NCBI GenBank assembly: GCA_015060225.1
Contig: SUYX01000021.1
Coordinates: 1-33,655 of the forward strand
DNA from: Bacteroidales bacterium
GTDB taxonomy: Bacteria; Bacteroidota; Bacteroidia; Bacteroidales; UBA932
Direction: 5' to 3'
Length of the DNA stretch: 33,655 nt
A program made the position numbers and the translations under genes. Positions within the stretch are counted from its first letter, which is position 1. Every line of letters begins with the position of its first letter. Positions 8,341 to 17,186 of the stretch are shown one piece after another. Under the pieces are notes generated by a model. The model had not been told where the DNA came from, did not search any database, and was given only the letters and a program-made list of their open reading frames with translations.

Positions 8341-8373
8341 TAAAATAAAAAGAAGCTGACCTTTTGGGTCAGC
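8341..8373 (-). terminator. Rho-independent terminator of the ferredoxin gene
   Basis: GGTCAGC-type arms at 8367-8373 and 8355-8361 form a 7-bp stem with a 5-base loop. On the minus strand it is followed by a T-rich tail (complement of 8341-8354). It lies 26 bases after the ferredoxin stop codon. Confidence 0.8.
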
Positions 8374-8398
8374 CTCCTTGTAGTTTGGTTGCTATAAA

Positions 8399-8566
8399 TT
8401 AAGCCTGTACGATAGCACCCATTGGGCAAGCGTTAGCGCAAGTACCGCAATCAGTACACATGTTAGGATCAATTTTGTAGATATCACCTGCTGAAATAGC
8501 ACCTACTGGACACTCGTCAATGCAAGTACCGCAAGCTGCGCAATCCTCTGTAATTTTGTAAGCCAT
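8399..8566 (-). CDS. 2[4Fe-4S] ferredoxin
   Basis: A 55-residue protein with two classical cluster motifs: CAACGTCIDECP (residues 9-20) and CTDCGTCANACP (38-49). Each has CxxCxxCxxxCP spacing, so all eight cluster cysteines are present. This is the small clostridial-type electron carrier used with pyruvate:ferredoxin oxidoreductase, Rnf and similar low-potential enzymes in anaerobes. The full length is normal for the family. It is monocistronic, with its own promoter (8610-8640) and its own terminator (8341-8373). A highly regular, GC-moderate sequence marks the return to core-genome composition. The length, motifs and flanking signals make this a confident call; the redox partner is not shown by the sequence. 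Confidence 0.95.
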   Translation of the reverse strand: MAYKITEDCAACGTCIDECPVGAISAGDIYKIDPNMCTDCGTCANACPMGAIVQA

Positions 8567-8609
8567 GACTTTAAATTTTATTGTTTGTTAATTGTGTTTA
8601 AACCGCGTG

Positions 8610-8640
8610 CAAAGATAGCAACTATTTGTTAGTATCCAAA
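8610..8640 (-). promoter_or_regulatory. Bacteroidota promoter of ferredoxin gene
   Basis: On the minus strand TTTG (8637-8640) is followed after exactly 19 bases by TATCTTTG (8610-8617). This matches the Bacteroidota -33 TTTG / -7 TAnnTTTG consensus. The -33 box lies within the last Phe-Gly codons of the M16 gene, and the start codon is 44 bases downstream of the -7 box. Confidence 0.75.
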
Positions 8641-11562
8641 AATATCTTCCAATGAAACCCTCTCCACTTTGCCATATTTCTCTGGGTTAAGGGCTTTCAT
8701 ATCCAAATCTTTTTCTGTTCCAAGGATACCAATCACATACTTCCTGTCTTTTATTACCTTGTTCTGGAAATCTACAACATCCTGAAGGGTGAATTGTTGA
8801 ACCTTCTCAAACTCTGCCTTGCGAGGGTCAACGCTGCAGTCAAACCCGCGTTTCTTCAGGTTCTGATAATAATTGATTACACTTGCTCCCAACATGCGCT
8901 GTGTCCTGTGGTATGCAATGAGATTCTCCTTGGCAATGTTGAATGCAGCCTCTGACTGTGGCATCTGGTTTATGATTTCATCAAATGCATTAATGGCATC
9001 CATCATCTTGTCATTCTGGGTTGCGATGAATGTGGTGAACGAATAAGTTTCACCCTCCTTGCCAGGGGTAACATATCTTGCATTTGCAGAGTATGCCAGA
9101 CCGCGAGCCTCACGCATTTCCTGGAATACAATTGAGTTCATACCACCACCAAAGTAGTCATTGTACATAGTTACAATACAGTTGTTCTGGGCAGGGTCAA
9201 ACACCTCTTTGCCTGTGTTTGAATACTGGATCATATAGATCTGTTTTGCATTGTAAGGTGCAATTACAACCTTAGGCTCATCCACAACCTGAAGTTTTAC
9301 ATCCTCCTTCTTAGGATATTTCTCAAGTTTCTCAGGGATGTTGTGGTGCTTGTCAACAATTGCTATAACCTCCTCCATGGCCATTGGACCATAGTAGGTG
9401 ATGGTCTGCTCATAACCAAGGGCATTCTTTATCTCTGAAAGCAGTTGCTCAGATGTTAGGGCCTGAATCTCCTGGTTTGAAAGGACATTTGTTGCATTGT
9501 TGTTCTTTCCGTAGTTTACATACTGGGTAAGCATTGAGTAGCAAGCCCTCTGGTTGGTCTTGCTGTTTATCCTCTGCCTGAAGATATTCCCTTTGTAGTT
9601 TGCAAGTACAGCGTCATCACCCTTTACATTTGCAATCTTGTCCTCAATGATTGCAAGGGCAGCCTCCATATTCTCGCTCAAACCCGATACGCCAATATAA
9701 ACCTTCTCACCTGCAGCATTTACACCTGCATTACAAGCCAGGTCATAAAGTTCCTTCTTTATCTGGGCTGCTGTCTTCTCAACTGTCCCAAGGAAGTTGA
9801 AGTAACCTGTAGCAAATGAGATGGCTTTGTTGTCGTTGGATCCAAAGTCAATCTGAATGCTCAAGGTAAACAGATCGTTCTTCTCATTTTTCTTGTAAAG
9901 TACCTCAATATCATTTTTTGCCTTACCTTTCTGCAAGTCCTTGCTGAAATCTACAAACACAGGTTCAATTGGCTGGGCAGCGGCTGCCTCTGCCTGAACC
10001 TGAAGAAGGAAGTCACTCTGTTTGTCCCTATTGGTAAGGATAGGGGTTATCTTAGGTTTGCTTATTGCTGCAGTCTCAGGAGCTTTGCCCTGCACTTTAT
10101 GGATTGAAACATAACCGTCTGTAAGGTATTTGTTTGCCATGGCAACAACATCCTCTTTTGTAACTTTGGCCATATTGTCAAGTTCTGCAACCATATTTGC
10201 CCAAGGAATCTCATAGATGAATGATGTTACAAACTTGTCAGCTCTGTTTGAGTTGCTCTCAAGCTCACTCATCTCATATTTCTTGTAGTTGTTGATTACA
10301 CTCTTTATCATTGACTCGTCAAACTCGCCGTTCTTGAGTTTTGCAACCTGCTCCATAAGCAAAGCCTCAACCTCCTGAAGAGTCTGTCCATGTTTAGGTC
10401 TTGCTGTAAGGATAAAGCAAGAGTGGTCTGCAAAGATGTTAACGCCACCACCAGCTCCGCCAAGAACTTTCTGAGCCTGGTTGATGTTCACATCTATAAG
10501 TCCTGTGCTGCCGTTGTTAAGGATGTTCTCCATCACTGTAAGGGCAGGCATATCCTCTGAGTTTGCAGCAGGCAATCTCCATGCAAGATACATGAACGGA
10601 GCCTCCTGACCCTCCATAACTACCTTCACAGGCTCTGTTAGAGGTTTCTCCTGAGGGAACTCAAGTTTCTTCAAGTTCTTGTTAGGCTGGAAATCACCCC
10701 AGTATTTCTCAATAATCTCCACCATCTCATCGGGATCAAAATCTCCTGAAACACAGATGGCAATGTTGTTTGGAACATACCACTCTTTGTGGTAGTTCTT
10801 TATATTTGTTATTGAAGGGTTCTTCAGGTGCTCCTGGGTACCAAGTACGCTCTGTTTTCCATAAGGGTGGTTAGGGAAAAGTTTTGCAAGCATCTCTTCC
10901 AATACCCTTCTGCTGTCCTGGGTAAGGGACATGTTCTTCTCCTCATATACTGTCTCCAGCTCAGTATGGAATCCCCTTATGACATTGTTCTTGAAACGGT
11001 CAGCCTGGATTTTTGCCCATGTCTCAATCTGGTTGCTTGGAATGTCCTCCACATATACTGTCTGGTCGTATGAAGTATAAGCGTTTGTACCCTGCGCACC
11101 AATTGCAGCCATAAGTTTGTCATACTCGTTTGGAATTGCAAATTTGGAAGCCTCATAAGAAAGACTGTCAATCACCTTGTATGCAGCAGCACGCTCAGCC
11201 TCATCTGTAAGGAGCCTGTACTCCTCAAACTTCTTCTCAATATCATCAAGAAGGGTTTTCTCTGCAGCAAAATTGCTTGTACCAAACTGTTCTGTACCTT
11301 TGAACATAAGGTGCTCAAAATAATGGGCAAGACCTGTTGTCTCGCTAGGGTCATTCTTGGCACCAACCTTTACGGCAATATATGTCTGGAGGCGCGGTTC
11401 GTCGGGATTAACGGTCATATAAACCTTAAGTCCGTTGTCCAATGTGTAAATTTTTGCATCAAGCAAATCACCCTCTACTGTCTCATACTGGTATTTGCTT
11501 CCACAACCGGCGGCAAAAACGAGAGCGGCCGCCACAACAAATAATTTAAATAGTGGTTTCAT
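8629..11562 (-). CDS. M16 family zinc metallopeptidase lipoprotein
   Basis: A 977-residue pitrilysin-type peptidase with a lipobox (FAAGC, C20), so predicted to be an exported lipoprotein. The inverted zinc motif HYFEH is at 80-84 (H80, E83 and H84, with E83 as catalytic base). The downstream glutamate lies in the ELETVYEEKN segment (201-210). The length and a second half of similar fold (about 540-970, lacking the zinc motif) match two-domain M16 enzymes with an active N-terminal half and an inactive C-terminal half. Such proteins degrade peptides in the periplasm or at the outer membrane. Residues 102-150 form a charged helical insert between the zinc motif and the third ligand. It is divergent from the DUF1573 gene (start to start 68 bases). 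The natural substrate is unknown. Confidence 0.92.
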   Translation of the reverse strand: MKPLFKLFVVAAALVFAAGCGSKYQYETVEGDLLDAKIYTLDNGLKVYMTVNPDEPRLQTYIAVKVGAKNDPSETTGLAHYFEHLMFKGTEQFGTSNFAAEKTLLDDIEKKFEEYRLLTDEAERAAAYKVIDSLSYEASKFAIPNEYDKLMAAIGAQGTNAYTSYDQTVYVEDIPSNQIETWAKIQADRFKNNVIRGFHTELETVYEEKNMSLTQDSRRVLEEMLAKLFPNHPYGKQSVLGTQEHLKNPSITNIKNYHKEWYVPNNIAICVSGDFDPDEMVEIIEKYWGDFQPNKNLKKLEFPQEKPLTEPVKVVMEGQEAPFMYLAWRLPAANSEDMPALTVMENILNNGSTGLIDVNINQAQKVLGGAGGGVNIFADHSCFILTARPKHGQTLQEVEALLMEQVAKLKNGEFDESMIKSVINNYKKYEMSELESNSNRADKFVTSFIYEIPWANMVAELDNMAKVTKEDVVAMANKYLTDGYVSIHKVQGKAPETAAISKPKITPILTNRDKQSDFLLQVQAEAAAAQPIEPVFVDFSKDLQKGKAKNDIEVLYKKNEKNDLFTLSIQIDFGSNDNKAISFATGYFNFLGTVEKTAAQIKKELYDLACNAGVNAAGEKVYIGVSGLSENMEAALAIIEDKIANVKGDDAVLANYKGNIFRQRINSKTNQRACYSMLTQYVNYGKNNNATNVLSNQEIQALTSEQLLSEIKNALGYEQTITYYGPMAMEEVIAIVDKHHNIPEKLEKYPKKEDVKLQVVDEPKVVIAPYNAKQIYMIQYSNTGKEVFDPAQNNCIVTMYNDYFGGGMNSIVFQEMREARGLAYSANARYVTPGKEGETYSFTTFIATQNDKMMDAINAFDEIINQMPQSEAAFNIAKENLIAYHRTQRMLGASVINYYQNLKKRGFDCSVDPRKAEFEKVQQFTLQDVVDFQNKVIKDRKYVIGILGTEKDLDMKALNPEKYGKVERVSLEDIFGY

Positions 11563-11586
11563 ATTTTATTAGTTTAATTCCACCAC

Positions 11587-11594
11587 AAATTTAG
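11587..11594 (-). promoter_or_regulatory. -7-like box for M16 gene
   Basis: On the minus strand this reads TAAATTTG, matching TAnnTTTG, 24 bases before the M16 start at 11562. No clear -33 TTTG is seen. It sits just before the divergent -7 box of the plus-strand gene. Confidence 0.4.
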
Positions 11595-11606
11595 TGTTTT
11601 TGCATT

Positions 11607-11614
11607 ATCTTTGT
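11607..11614 (+). promoter_or_regulatory. -7 box for DUF1573 gene
   Basis: TATCTTTG matches the Bacteroidota -7 consensus exactly and ends 16 bases before the ATG at 11631, implying a very short leader. No TTTG is found at the usual upstream spacing. Confidence 0.5.
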
Positions 11615-11630
11615 AGGATAAGTTAGTGAA

Positions 11631-12716
11631 ATGAGGATTTTTTTACGCATATTATTTTTCCCGATAGCTCTATTTTTAAGTTATCACATTGCTGCACAGG
11701 GAACTGCGCAACAGGGACAAGCTATTGAATTTACAAAAAAAGTGCATAATTTCGGAAAGATTTCCGTAAACGAGGGGGCAAGGAACTGCTCATTTGAATT
11801 CAAGAATATATCTGACAAACCAGTTGTAATAAGCAATATCCTCTCTTCATGCGGCTGTACAACACCAAAATGGCCAAAAAAACCCATAATGCCCGGAGAA
11901 GGGGGTAAAGTTGAAGTGACTTACCTCAACGACCAGGGGCCGTACCCTTTTGACAAAACCCTTACCGTATACACCTCTGCAAGCACCAAGCCCATAATTT
12001 TGAGGATTACCGGTCTTGCTTATGAAAATGAACGCTCCATGAAGGAGATGTTCCCTACAGCCATAGGGCCATTGGGGGTAAAGAACGAAATTATTAGAGG
12101 TGGCCAGATTTCCCAGGGAAACGCAAAAAGCGGCAATCTCAGGATAGCCAACATATCCGGTAAAAGCGTTGATGTAAAGTTTGTGCAGGTTTCACCAGGG
12201 CTGGAAATATCAATTGATCCCCAGATAATCCCCGGAAACGACATTGCTGAGATAAGCTATACAGTCAACACTGCAGCGGCAAAAAAATGGGGCAACACCA
12301 CCTACTCTGCATATTTGACATGCAACGGTACCAGGGCTGCAACCCCACTTTCAATAGAATGCATGATAATTGACAACTTTTCCGGCATGACAAAAGAGGA
12401 GAAAAACAGGGCACCTATGCTTTTGGCCGAGAACAGTTCCTTCAATTTTGGAAAAGTGAAGAGAGGTGAAAAGGTAAAAGCCATATTCAATTTGCGCAAT
12501 ACCGGATACTCAGACCTAATTCTCCACAAGATTGAGAAAAAGGATGAGATTGCCATAAATACTAAAGAGAAGGTTCTGGCCGGTGAAAAATTCACATTGG
12601 AAGCTATCCTTGATACAAACGGATGCAGAGGTGAGGTAATCTATACACTCACCCTCATAACCAATTCTCCAAACAGACCCCTTGTAAACCTTTTCATAAC
12701 AGGAACAGTTGAATAG
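11631..12716 (+). CDS. Exported DUF1573 protein
   Basis: A 361-residue protein with an N-terminal signal peptide (about 1-22, cleavage probably after the AAQ-containing region). It has two DUF1573/ASH-like immunoglobulin-type domains. The first (about 33-128) has the family hallmark SSCGCTTP (72-79), and the second (about 268-360) starts with FNFGKVKRGEK. The middle (about 135-260) looks like another beta-sandwich. DUF1573 proteins are abundant exported proteins of Bacteroidota with no settled biochemical role. It heads a plus-strand run with meaB (31-base gap) and the metal exporter (2-base gap), so the three may be co-transcribed. That does not explain its function. Confidence 0.85.
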   Translation: MRIFLRILFFPIALFLSYHIAAQGTAQQGQAIEFTKKVHNFGKISVNEGARNCSFEFKNISDKPVVISNILSSCGCTTPKWPKKPIMPGEGGKVEVTYLNDQGPYPFDKTLTVYTSASTKPIILRITGLAYENERSMKEMFPTAIGPLGVKNEIIRGGQISQGNAKSGNLRIANISGKSVDVKFVQVSPGLEISIDPQIIPGNDIAEISYTVNTAAAKKWGNTTYSAYLTCNGTRAATPLSIECMIIDNFSGMTKEEKNRAPMLLAENSSFNFGKVKRGEKVKAIFNLRNTGYSDLILHKIEKKDEIAINTKEKVLAGEKFTLEAILDTNGCRGEVIYTLTLITNSPNRPLVNLFITGTVE

Positions 12717-12747
12717 ATTTTTAATCCCGACAATAACTTTATAAGAT

Positions 12748-13878
12748 ATGAGCGCAACAACCGGAGAGTGGCCTCCTAAATGCCACGAAAACCCAGACAC
12801 AGCATTGGTAGTAAATGAAGGTGTGGAACAGCCACCCATCATCAATCCATATATAAAGAATTTCTTCAAGAAGAAACCTTCCCTACTCTCTGTTGAGGAG
12901 TATATGGCCGGAATCACATCGGGAAATACCACAATCCTCAGCCAGGCAATAACATTGGTTGAGAGTAACCTTCCTGCCCACAGGGAAGTTGCCCAGAAGA
13001 TTATTGCAGCGTGCCAGGAGCATGCCGTAAAGAGCGGGATAAAATCTATGAGGATAGGAATCACAGGTGTACCAGGTGCAGGAAAGAGTACATTCATTGA
13101 GGCATTCGGAAGTTTCATCACCTCAAAGGGTCACAAGCTGGCTGTACTTGCCATTGACCCCAGCAGTGAGAAGAGCAAGGGAAGTATCCTTGGTGATAAA
13201 ACCCGTATGGAAACCCTCTGCAACGACCCTAACGCCTTCATCCGTCCCAGTCCGAGTGCCGGTTCACTGGGTGGCGTAGCCAGAAAGACTAGAGAGACAG
13301 TTATCCTATGCGAGGCTGCGGGATACGATGTGGTATTCATTGAGACAGTAGGTGTAGGACAATCTGAAACAGCAGTACACTCCATGAGTGACTTCTTCCT
13401 TCTCCTTATGCTCAGTGGTGCCGGTGACGACCTTCAGGGAATAAAGAGAGGTATCATGGAGATGAGCGACATGATTGCCATAACCAAAGCAGACGGCAAC
13501 AATGTGGAGAAAGCTTCAATGGCCCGAGCCCTTTATGCCAACGCACTTCACCTCTTCCCTCCTACGGAATCCACATGGGTACCTACCGCACTAACATCAT
13601 CGTCCGTTACCAAAGAAGGGTTGCCTGAAATCCTTGCCAAAATAGAAGAGTACTTTGAACTGGTAAAAGGGAACGGATACTACGAGCACAAACGCCGCCA
13701 ACAGGCAAGATTCTGGATGTATGAGAGCATCAACGAGTCACTGAAGAACAGTTTCTATGAGAATCCTGTAATAGAGAAACTCATGGTTGATTATGAAGAT
13801 GCAGTACTGGAGGGTAAAATGGAATCATTCATTGCCGCCGGTGAACTGCTGGAGAAGTATAGGAGTTTGAACAAGTAA
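12748..13878 (+). CDS. meaB: Methylmalonyl-CoA mutase-associated GTPase MeaB
   Basis: A 376-residue G3E-family GTPase that protects and reloads the B12 cofactor of methylmalonyl-CoA mutase in the succinate-propionate pathway. Seen motifs are Walker A GVPGAGKS (107-114), DPSS (137-140), the G3 region ETVGVGQSE (199-207) and the base-recognition motif TKADG (246-250), all with normal spacing. The N-terminal ~45 residues (with VNEGVEQPPIINPYIKNF) are an extension resembling that of Bacteroidales MeaB proteins. The mutase genes (mutA/mutB) often found beside meaB are not in this window. It is followed 2 bases later by the metal exporter. Product identity is secure; linkage to propionate metabolism is by family. 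Confidence 0.93.
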   Translation: MSATTGEWPPKCHENPDTALVVNEGVEQPPIINPYIKNFFKKKPSLLSVEEYMAGITSGNTTILSQAITLVESNLPAHREVAQKIIAACQEHAVKSGIKSMRIGITGVPGAGKSTFIEAFGSFITSKGHKLAVLAIDPSSEKSKGSILGDKTRMETLCNDPNAFIRPSPSAGSLGGVARKTRETVILCEAAGYDVVFIETVGVGQSETAVHSMSDFFLLLMLSGAGDDLQGIKRGIMEMSDMIAITKADGNNVEKASMARALYANALHLFPPTESTWVPTALTSSSVTKEGLPEILAKIEEYFELVKGNGYYEHKRRQQARFWMYESINESLKNSFYENPVIEKLMVDYEDAVLEGKMESFIAAGELLEKYRSLNK

Positions 13879-13880
13879 AG

Positions 13881-15071
13881 ATGACCTGGCATTTATTCAT
13901 TGATGTATTGCGGAACAGCATCCTCATTACCGGGCTTGTCCTCATAATGATGCTGATGATTGAGTATTTCAATATCCACTCCCACGGCCGTTGGTTTTCA
14001 AGGATACAGAATTCCAAGATCAAACAGATCCTGCTCGGATCTCTCCTCGGACTTGTGCCAGGATGTATAGGAGGTTTTGCAACCGTATCCCTTTATACCC
14101 ACAGACTTCTGAGCCTGGGTGCACTGGTAGCCATGATGATAAGTTCGTCGGGAGATGAGGCATTTGTCATTATGGCAATGATACCAAGGGAAGGATTCAT
14201 CCTTTTTGGGATACTCTTTGTAATTTCAATAATCACAGGAGTGATTGTAGATTATATCATTTACCGCAATCCCCAAAAGGACCTTTGTCCCGACGATTTT
14301 GAGATACACGACACCCTTGAAGGAGAAGACAGAAGAATACCTTCAATCTTCCATCTGGAATCATATAAAGTGATGCGTCACCCCTCAAAGGAGAGAATTG
14401 CAATAATGTGCGGAATAGCCTGTTTCATTGCTGCCGTAATAATGGGAATACTGGCCTGCGGCCATGACCACTCAGCAGATGCCACCGGACATGTACATAC
14501 ATCAAAATGCACCCATGTACACACGGCAGAATGCACCCATGCACATGCATCACATGAGCATGTACACGCTCACGGGGATACTCATGGCGATGTCACCTTG
14601 AATATCCTAAACGAGAAGAGCATAAACATAGTGTTTGCCATAATAAGCATCATTACCCTCTTCTTCACAGCTACAGCCAATGAACATTTCATAAAGGACC
14701 ATTTGTGGAAACATGTAATAAAAAGGCACATGGTATCCATATTCCTCTGGACATTCGGCACCCTTCTGGTATGCAATATAGGTATGCAGTATCTGGATGT
14801 AGCACACTGGATAAACCACAATATGGCATTTGTAATCCTGCTTGCAATACTTATAGGTATAATTCCCGAATCAGGGCCACATCTTGTATTTGTAACACTT
14901 TTTGCACAGGGAGTACTCCCATTCTATGTACTTCTTGTAAACTCAATTGTACAGGACGGCCACAGCGCCCTTCCATTGTTGGCTGAAAGCAAAATGAGCT
15001 TTGCCAAAGCAAAGCTCATCAATATTGCTGTAGGACTGCTCATAGGCTATGCCTGCCTTATCCTTTTATAA
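13881..15071 (+). CDS. Putative 10-TM heavy-metal exporter (ArsP_2-like) with His-rich loop
   Basis: A 396-residue integral membrane protein with about ten hydrophobic segments in two halves. The halves are joined by a cytosolic or periplasmic loop (195-237) containing about fourteen histidines and two cysteines, including CTHVHTAECTHAHA. Related inward-facing motifs in the halves, SSSGDEAFVIMAMIP (88-102) and IPESGPHLVFVTLFAQG (328-344), suggest an inverted duplication. DGHSALPLLAES (359-370) is a further conserved-looking polar stretch within a membrane segment. This layout matches the putative manganese / heavy-metal exporter family (ArsP_2, DUF2899). The ion is not known; the His-rich loop suggests zinc, nickel or another soft divalent metal. 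It starts 2 bases after meaB, so translation is probably coupled, and its last 14 bases overlap the convergent rpe gene. Confidence 0.8.
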   Translation: MTWHLFIDVLRNSILITGLVLIMMLMIEYFNIHSHGRWFSRIQNSKIKQILLGSLLGLVPGCIGGFATVSLYTHRLLSLGALVAMMISSSGDEAFVIMAMIPREGFILFGILFVISIITGVIVDYIIYRNPQKDLCPDDFEIHDTLEGEDRRIPSIFHLESYKVMRHPSKERIAIMCGIACFIAAVIMGILACGHDHSADATGHVHTSKCTHVHTAECTHAHASHEHVHAHGDTHGDVTLNILNEKSINIVFAIISIITLFFTATANEHFIKDHLWKHVIKRHMVSIFLWTFGTLLVCNIGMQYLDVAHWINHNMAFVILLAILIGIIPESGPHLVFVTLFAQGVLPFYVLLVNSIVQDGHSALPLLAESKMSFAKAKLINIAVGLLIGYACLILL

Positions 15072-15705
15072 GTCTCATTGCCTCCATAGGGTCCTGTGCC
15101 CCGAATACGGCACTTCCGGCAACAAGAACATCAGCGCCAGCCTCTTCAAGAGCCCTGGCGTTTTTTGTTGTAACGCCGCCATCAACCTGGATAAGGCATT
15201 TGGCTCCCTTCTCATCAATCATCCTCTTGAGCCTGCGCACTTTGTCCAATGCATTCCCAATGAATGACTGTCCTCCGAAACCAGGGTTTACAGACATTAT
15301 AAGTACATAATCCACATCCATGAGTATATCTTCAATAAGGGTAATTGAAGTGTGCGGATTAAGTGCAACTCCTGCCTTCATTCCAAGAGCCTTGATTGCC
15401 TGAATGGTTCTGTGCAGATGTGTACATGCCTCATAATGCACACTCAACCACTCTACTCCAAGCTCTGCAAAATTGGAAAGGTACCTGTCGGGATCCACAA
15501 TCATAAGATGTGCATCCAAAGGTTTCCTTGCCTTCTTTGCCATTGCCTTTACAACCGGGAATCCATAAGATATATTAGGGACAAACACTCCATCCATAAT
15601 ATCCAGATGGAACCAGTCTGCAGCTCCCTCATTTACAAGTTCAACATCTTTGTCCAGCTGCCCGAAATTAGCAGACAACATGGATGGTGCCAATAAAATA
15701 CTCAT
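15058..15705 (-). CDS. rpe: Ribulose-phosphate 3-epimerase
   Basis: A 215-residue TIM-barrel enzyme that interconverts ribulose-5-phosphate and xylulose-5-phosphate in the pentose phosphate pathway. Metal and acid/base residues are visible: H33 and D35 in WFHLDIMDG, H66 in DAHLMI and D175 in VDGGVTT. The phosphate-binding loops SVNPGFGGQSF (138-148) and VAGSAVFG (195-202) are present. The length is normal. It starts 9 bases after the pepD stop, so it is likely transcribed with pepD. Its stop region overlaps the end of the convergent metal exporter gene. Confidence 0.97.
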   Translation of the reverse strand: MSILLAPSMLSANFGQLDKDVELVNEGAADWFHLDIMDGVFVPNISYGFPVVKAMAKKARKPLDAHLMIVDPDRYLSNFAELGVEWLSVHYEACTHLHRTIQAIKALGMKAGVALNPHTSITLIEDILMDVDYVLIMSVNPGFGGQSFIGNALDKVRRLKRMIDEKGAKCLIQVDGGVTTKNARALEEAGADVLVAGSAVFGAQDPMEAMRLIKG

Positions 15706-15714
15706 ATATGCCTA

Positions 15715-17184
15715 TTATTTAAAACTTACAAGAATCTCCTCAAGCAGCATTCTGAATTTGTCCAAAGATGCAAGATCCAGGCGCTCGCCAGGAGCATGTA
15801 CACCTCTGAGTGTAGGTCCGAATGAAATCATGTCCAAACCCGGGAATTTATCCAGGAACAGGCCGCATTCCAAACCTGCATGTATAGCCCTTACTACGGG
15901 CTCCACGCCAAACAATCTTTTATATGCCGCAACAGAAGCCTCCAGAATATCCGAATTTACATTCGGTTTCCACCCCGGATACTCGCTCTCATGTGTCACT
16001 GCCGCTCCAGCCATCTCAAAACAAGCCTCCACCATCTCTGCAGCATACCTTCTGCAGCTGTTGATTGCACTTCTCTGGCTTGTGCCAATCCTTATCACAT
16101 TTCCTTTAAGCATCTTTATTGATGCAAGATTGGTAGATGTCTCAACAAGTCCTTTAACATCATTGCTCATTGCCAGTACACCATGAGGCGCACAATACAA
16201 GGAATATATGAGAGATGCAGCAGTATTCTTGTCAATTGCCTTTTTAGGGGTTCCGAAACATGTTCCCTCCTTTACATCGTGGATGCCCACCTCCCTGGCA
16301 ATGCCGTCAACGGCAGGATCGCTCACTCTGAACTCATCCTTAACCTCTTCTATGACTTCCCTGAAAATCTTGAGGATTGCCTTTTCAGATCTTTTTGCAA
16401 AACCTATAACGGCGTATGCCTCACGGGCAATGGCATTCCTCTTGTTGCCGCCGTCTATTTCATAAAGTTCAATATCATGCTTTGCCAATACCCTGTATAG
16501 GAAACGGGCCAGTATCTTGTTTGCATTTGCCCGGTTCTTGTCTATGTCATCCCCACTATGGCCACCCTGCGCCCCAAAAATCTTGAACTCACATTTGACA
16601 TAATCTTTTGTAGCCGGATATGTGGTGTATTTGAACTTGGCAGTTGTATCTATTCCCCCTGCACAACCTATGAAAAGCTCCCCTTCATCTTCAGAATCCA
16701 GGTTAATGAGAGTTTTACCGGTTATGAATTCAGGCTGGAGGGCCATGGCTCCGTCCAGACCTGTCTCCTCACTTACAGTGAACAAGGCCTCTATCCTTCC
16801 ACATTCAAGATCAGGATCCGTAAGGGCTACCATCTGGGCAGCCATACCTATTCCGCAATCCGCACCCAAAGTTGTATCTTTGGCAACAAGCCATCCGTCC
16901 TCCTCAACTGCAACTATAGGATCTTTGGTAAAATCATGATCTACACCGGCATTCTTCTCACACACCATATCTGAGTGGCTCTGGAGAACTACAGTCGGCA
17001 TATCTTCCTTCCCTTTTGCCGCAGGGCGCACTATAAGCACGTTACCGGCACTATCAGTATGGCACTCCAATGAATGCTCCTTTGCAAAATTCTGCAGATA
17101 AGCAATGATTTGTTCTTCGTGACCACTCTCACGGGGGATTGTAAGGATATCCTTAAAGGTATCAAGTATCTGTTGTGTCTTCAT
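15715..17184 (-). CDS. pepD: Aminoacyl-histidine dipeptidase (PepD, M20)
   Basis: A 489-residue cytosolic dinuclear-zinc dipeptidase that cleaves Xaa-His and other dipeptides. Zinc and catalytic residues are visible: H70 and D72 in LQSHSDMV, D109 in TTLGADCGIGMA, E139 (base) and E140 in TVSEETGLDGA, and an acidic LDSEDEGELF further on. The dimerisation/lid region contains GGHSGDDIDKNRANA. Length and order match bacterial PepD (Xaa-His dipeptidase). The ATG directly follows the T run of a hairpin located between it and dnaA, so expression may depend on partial read-through or on a separate promoter. Confidence 0.95.
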   Translation of the reverse strand: MKTQQILDTFKDILTIPRESGHEEQIIAYLQNFAKEHSLECHTDSAGNVLIVRPAAKGKEDMPTVVLQSHSDMVCEKNAGVDHDFTKDPIVAVEEDGWLVAKDTTLGADCGIGMAAQMVALTDPDLECGRIEALFTVSEETGLDGAMALQPEFITGKTLINLDSEDEGELFIGCAGGIDTTAKFKYTTYPATKDYVKCEFKIFGAQGGHSGDDIDKNRANANKILARFLYRVLAKHDIELYEIDGGNKRNAIAREAYAVIGFAKRSEKAILKIFREVIEEVKDEFRVSDPAVDGIAREVGIHDVKEGTCFGTPKKAIDKNTAASLIYSLYCAPHGVLAMSNDVKGLVETSTNLASIKMLKGNVIRIGTSQRSAINSCRRYAAEMVEACFEMAGAAVTHESEYPGWKPNVNSDILEASVAAYKRLFGVEPVVRAIHAGLECGLFLDKFPGLDMISFGPTLRGVHAPGERLDLASLDKFRMLLEEILVSFK

Positions 17185-17186
17185 AA

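Noticed and set aside
12516-13121. Minus-strand frame of 201 codons across the DUF1573-meaB junction
   Set aside because: It overlaps two well-supported plus-strand genes and has no recognisable domain or start context.
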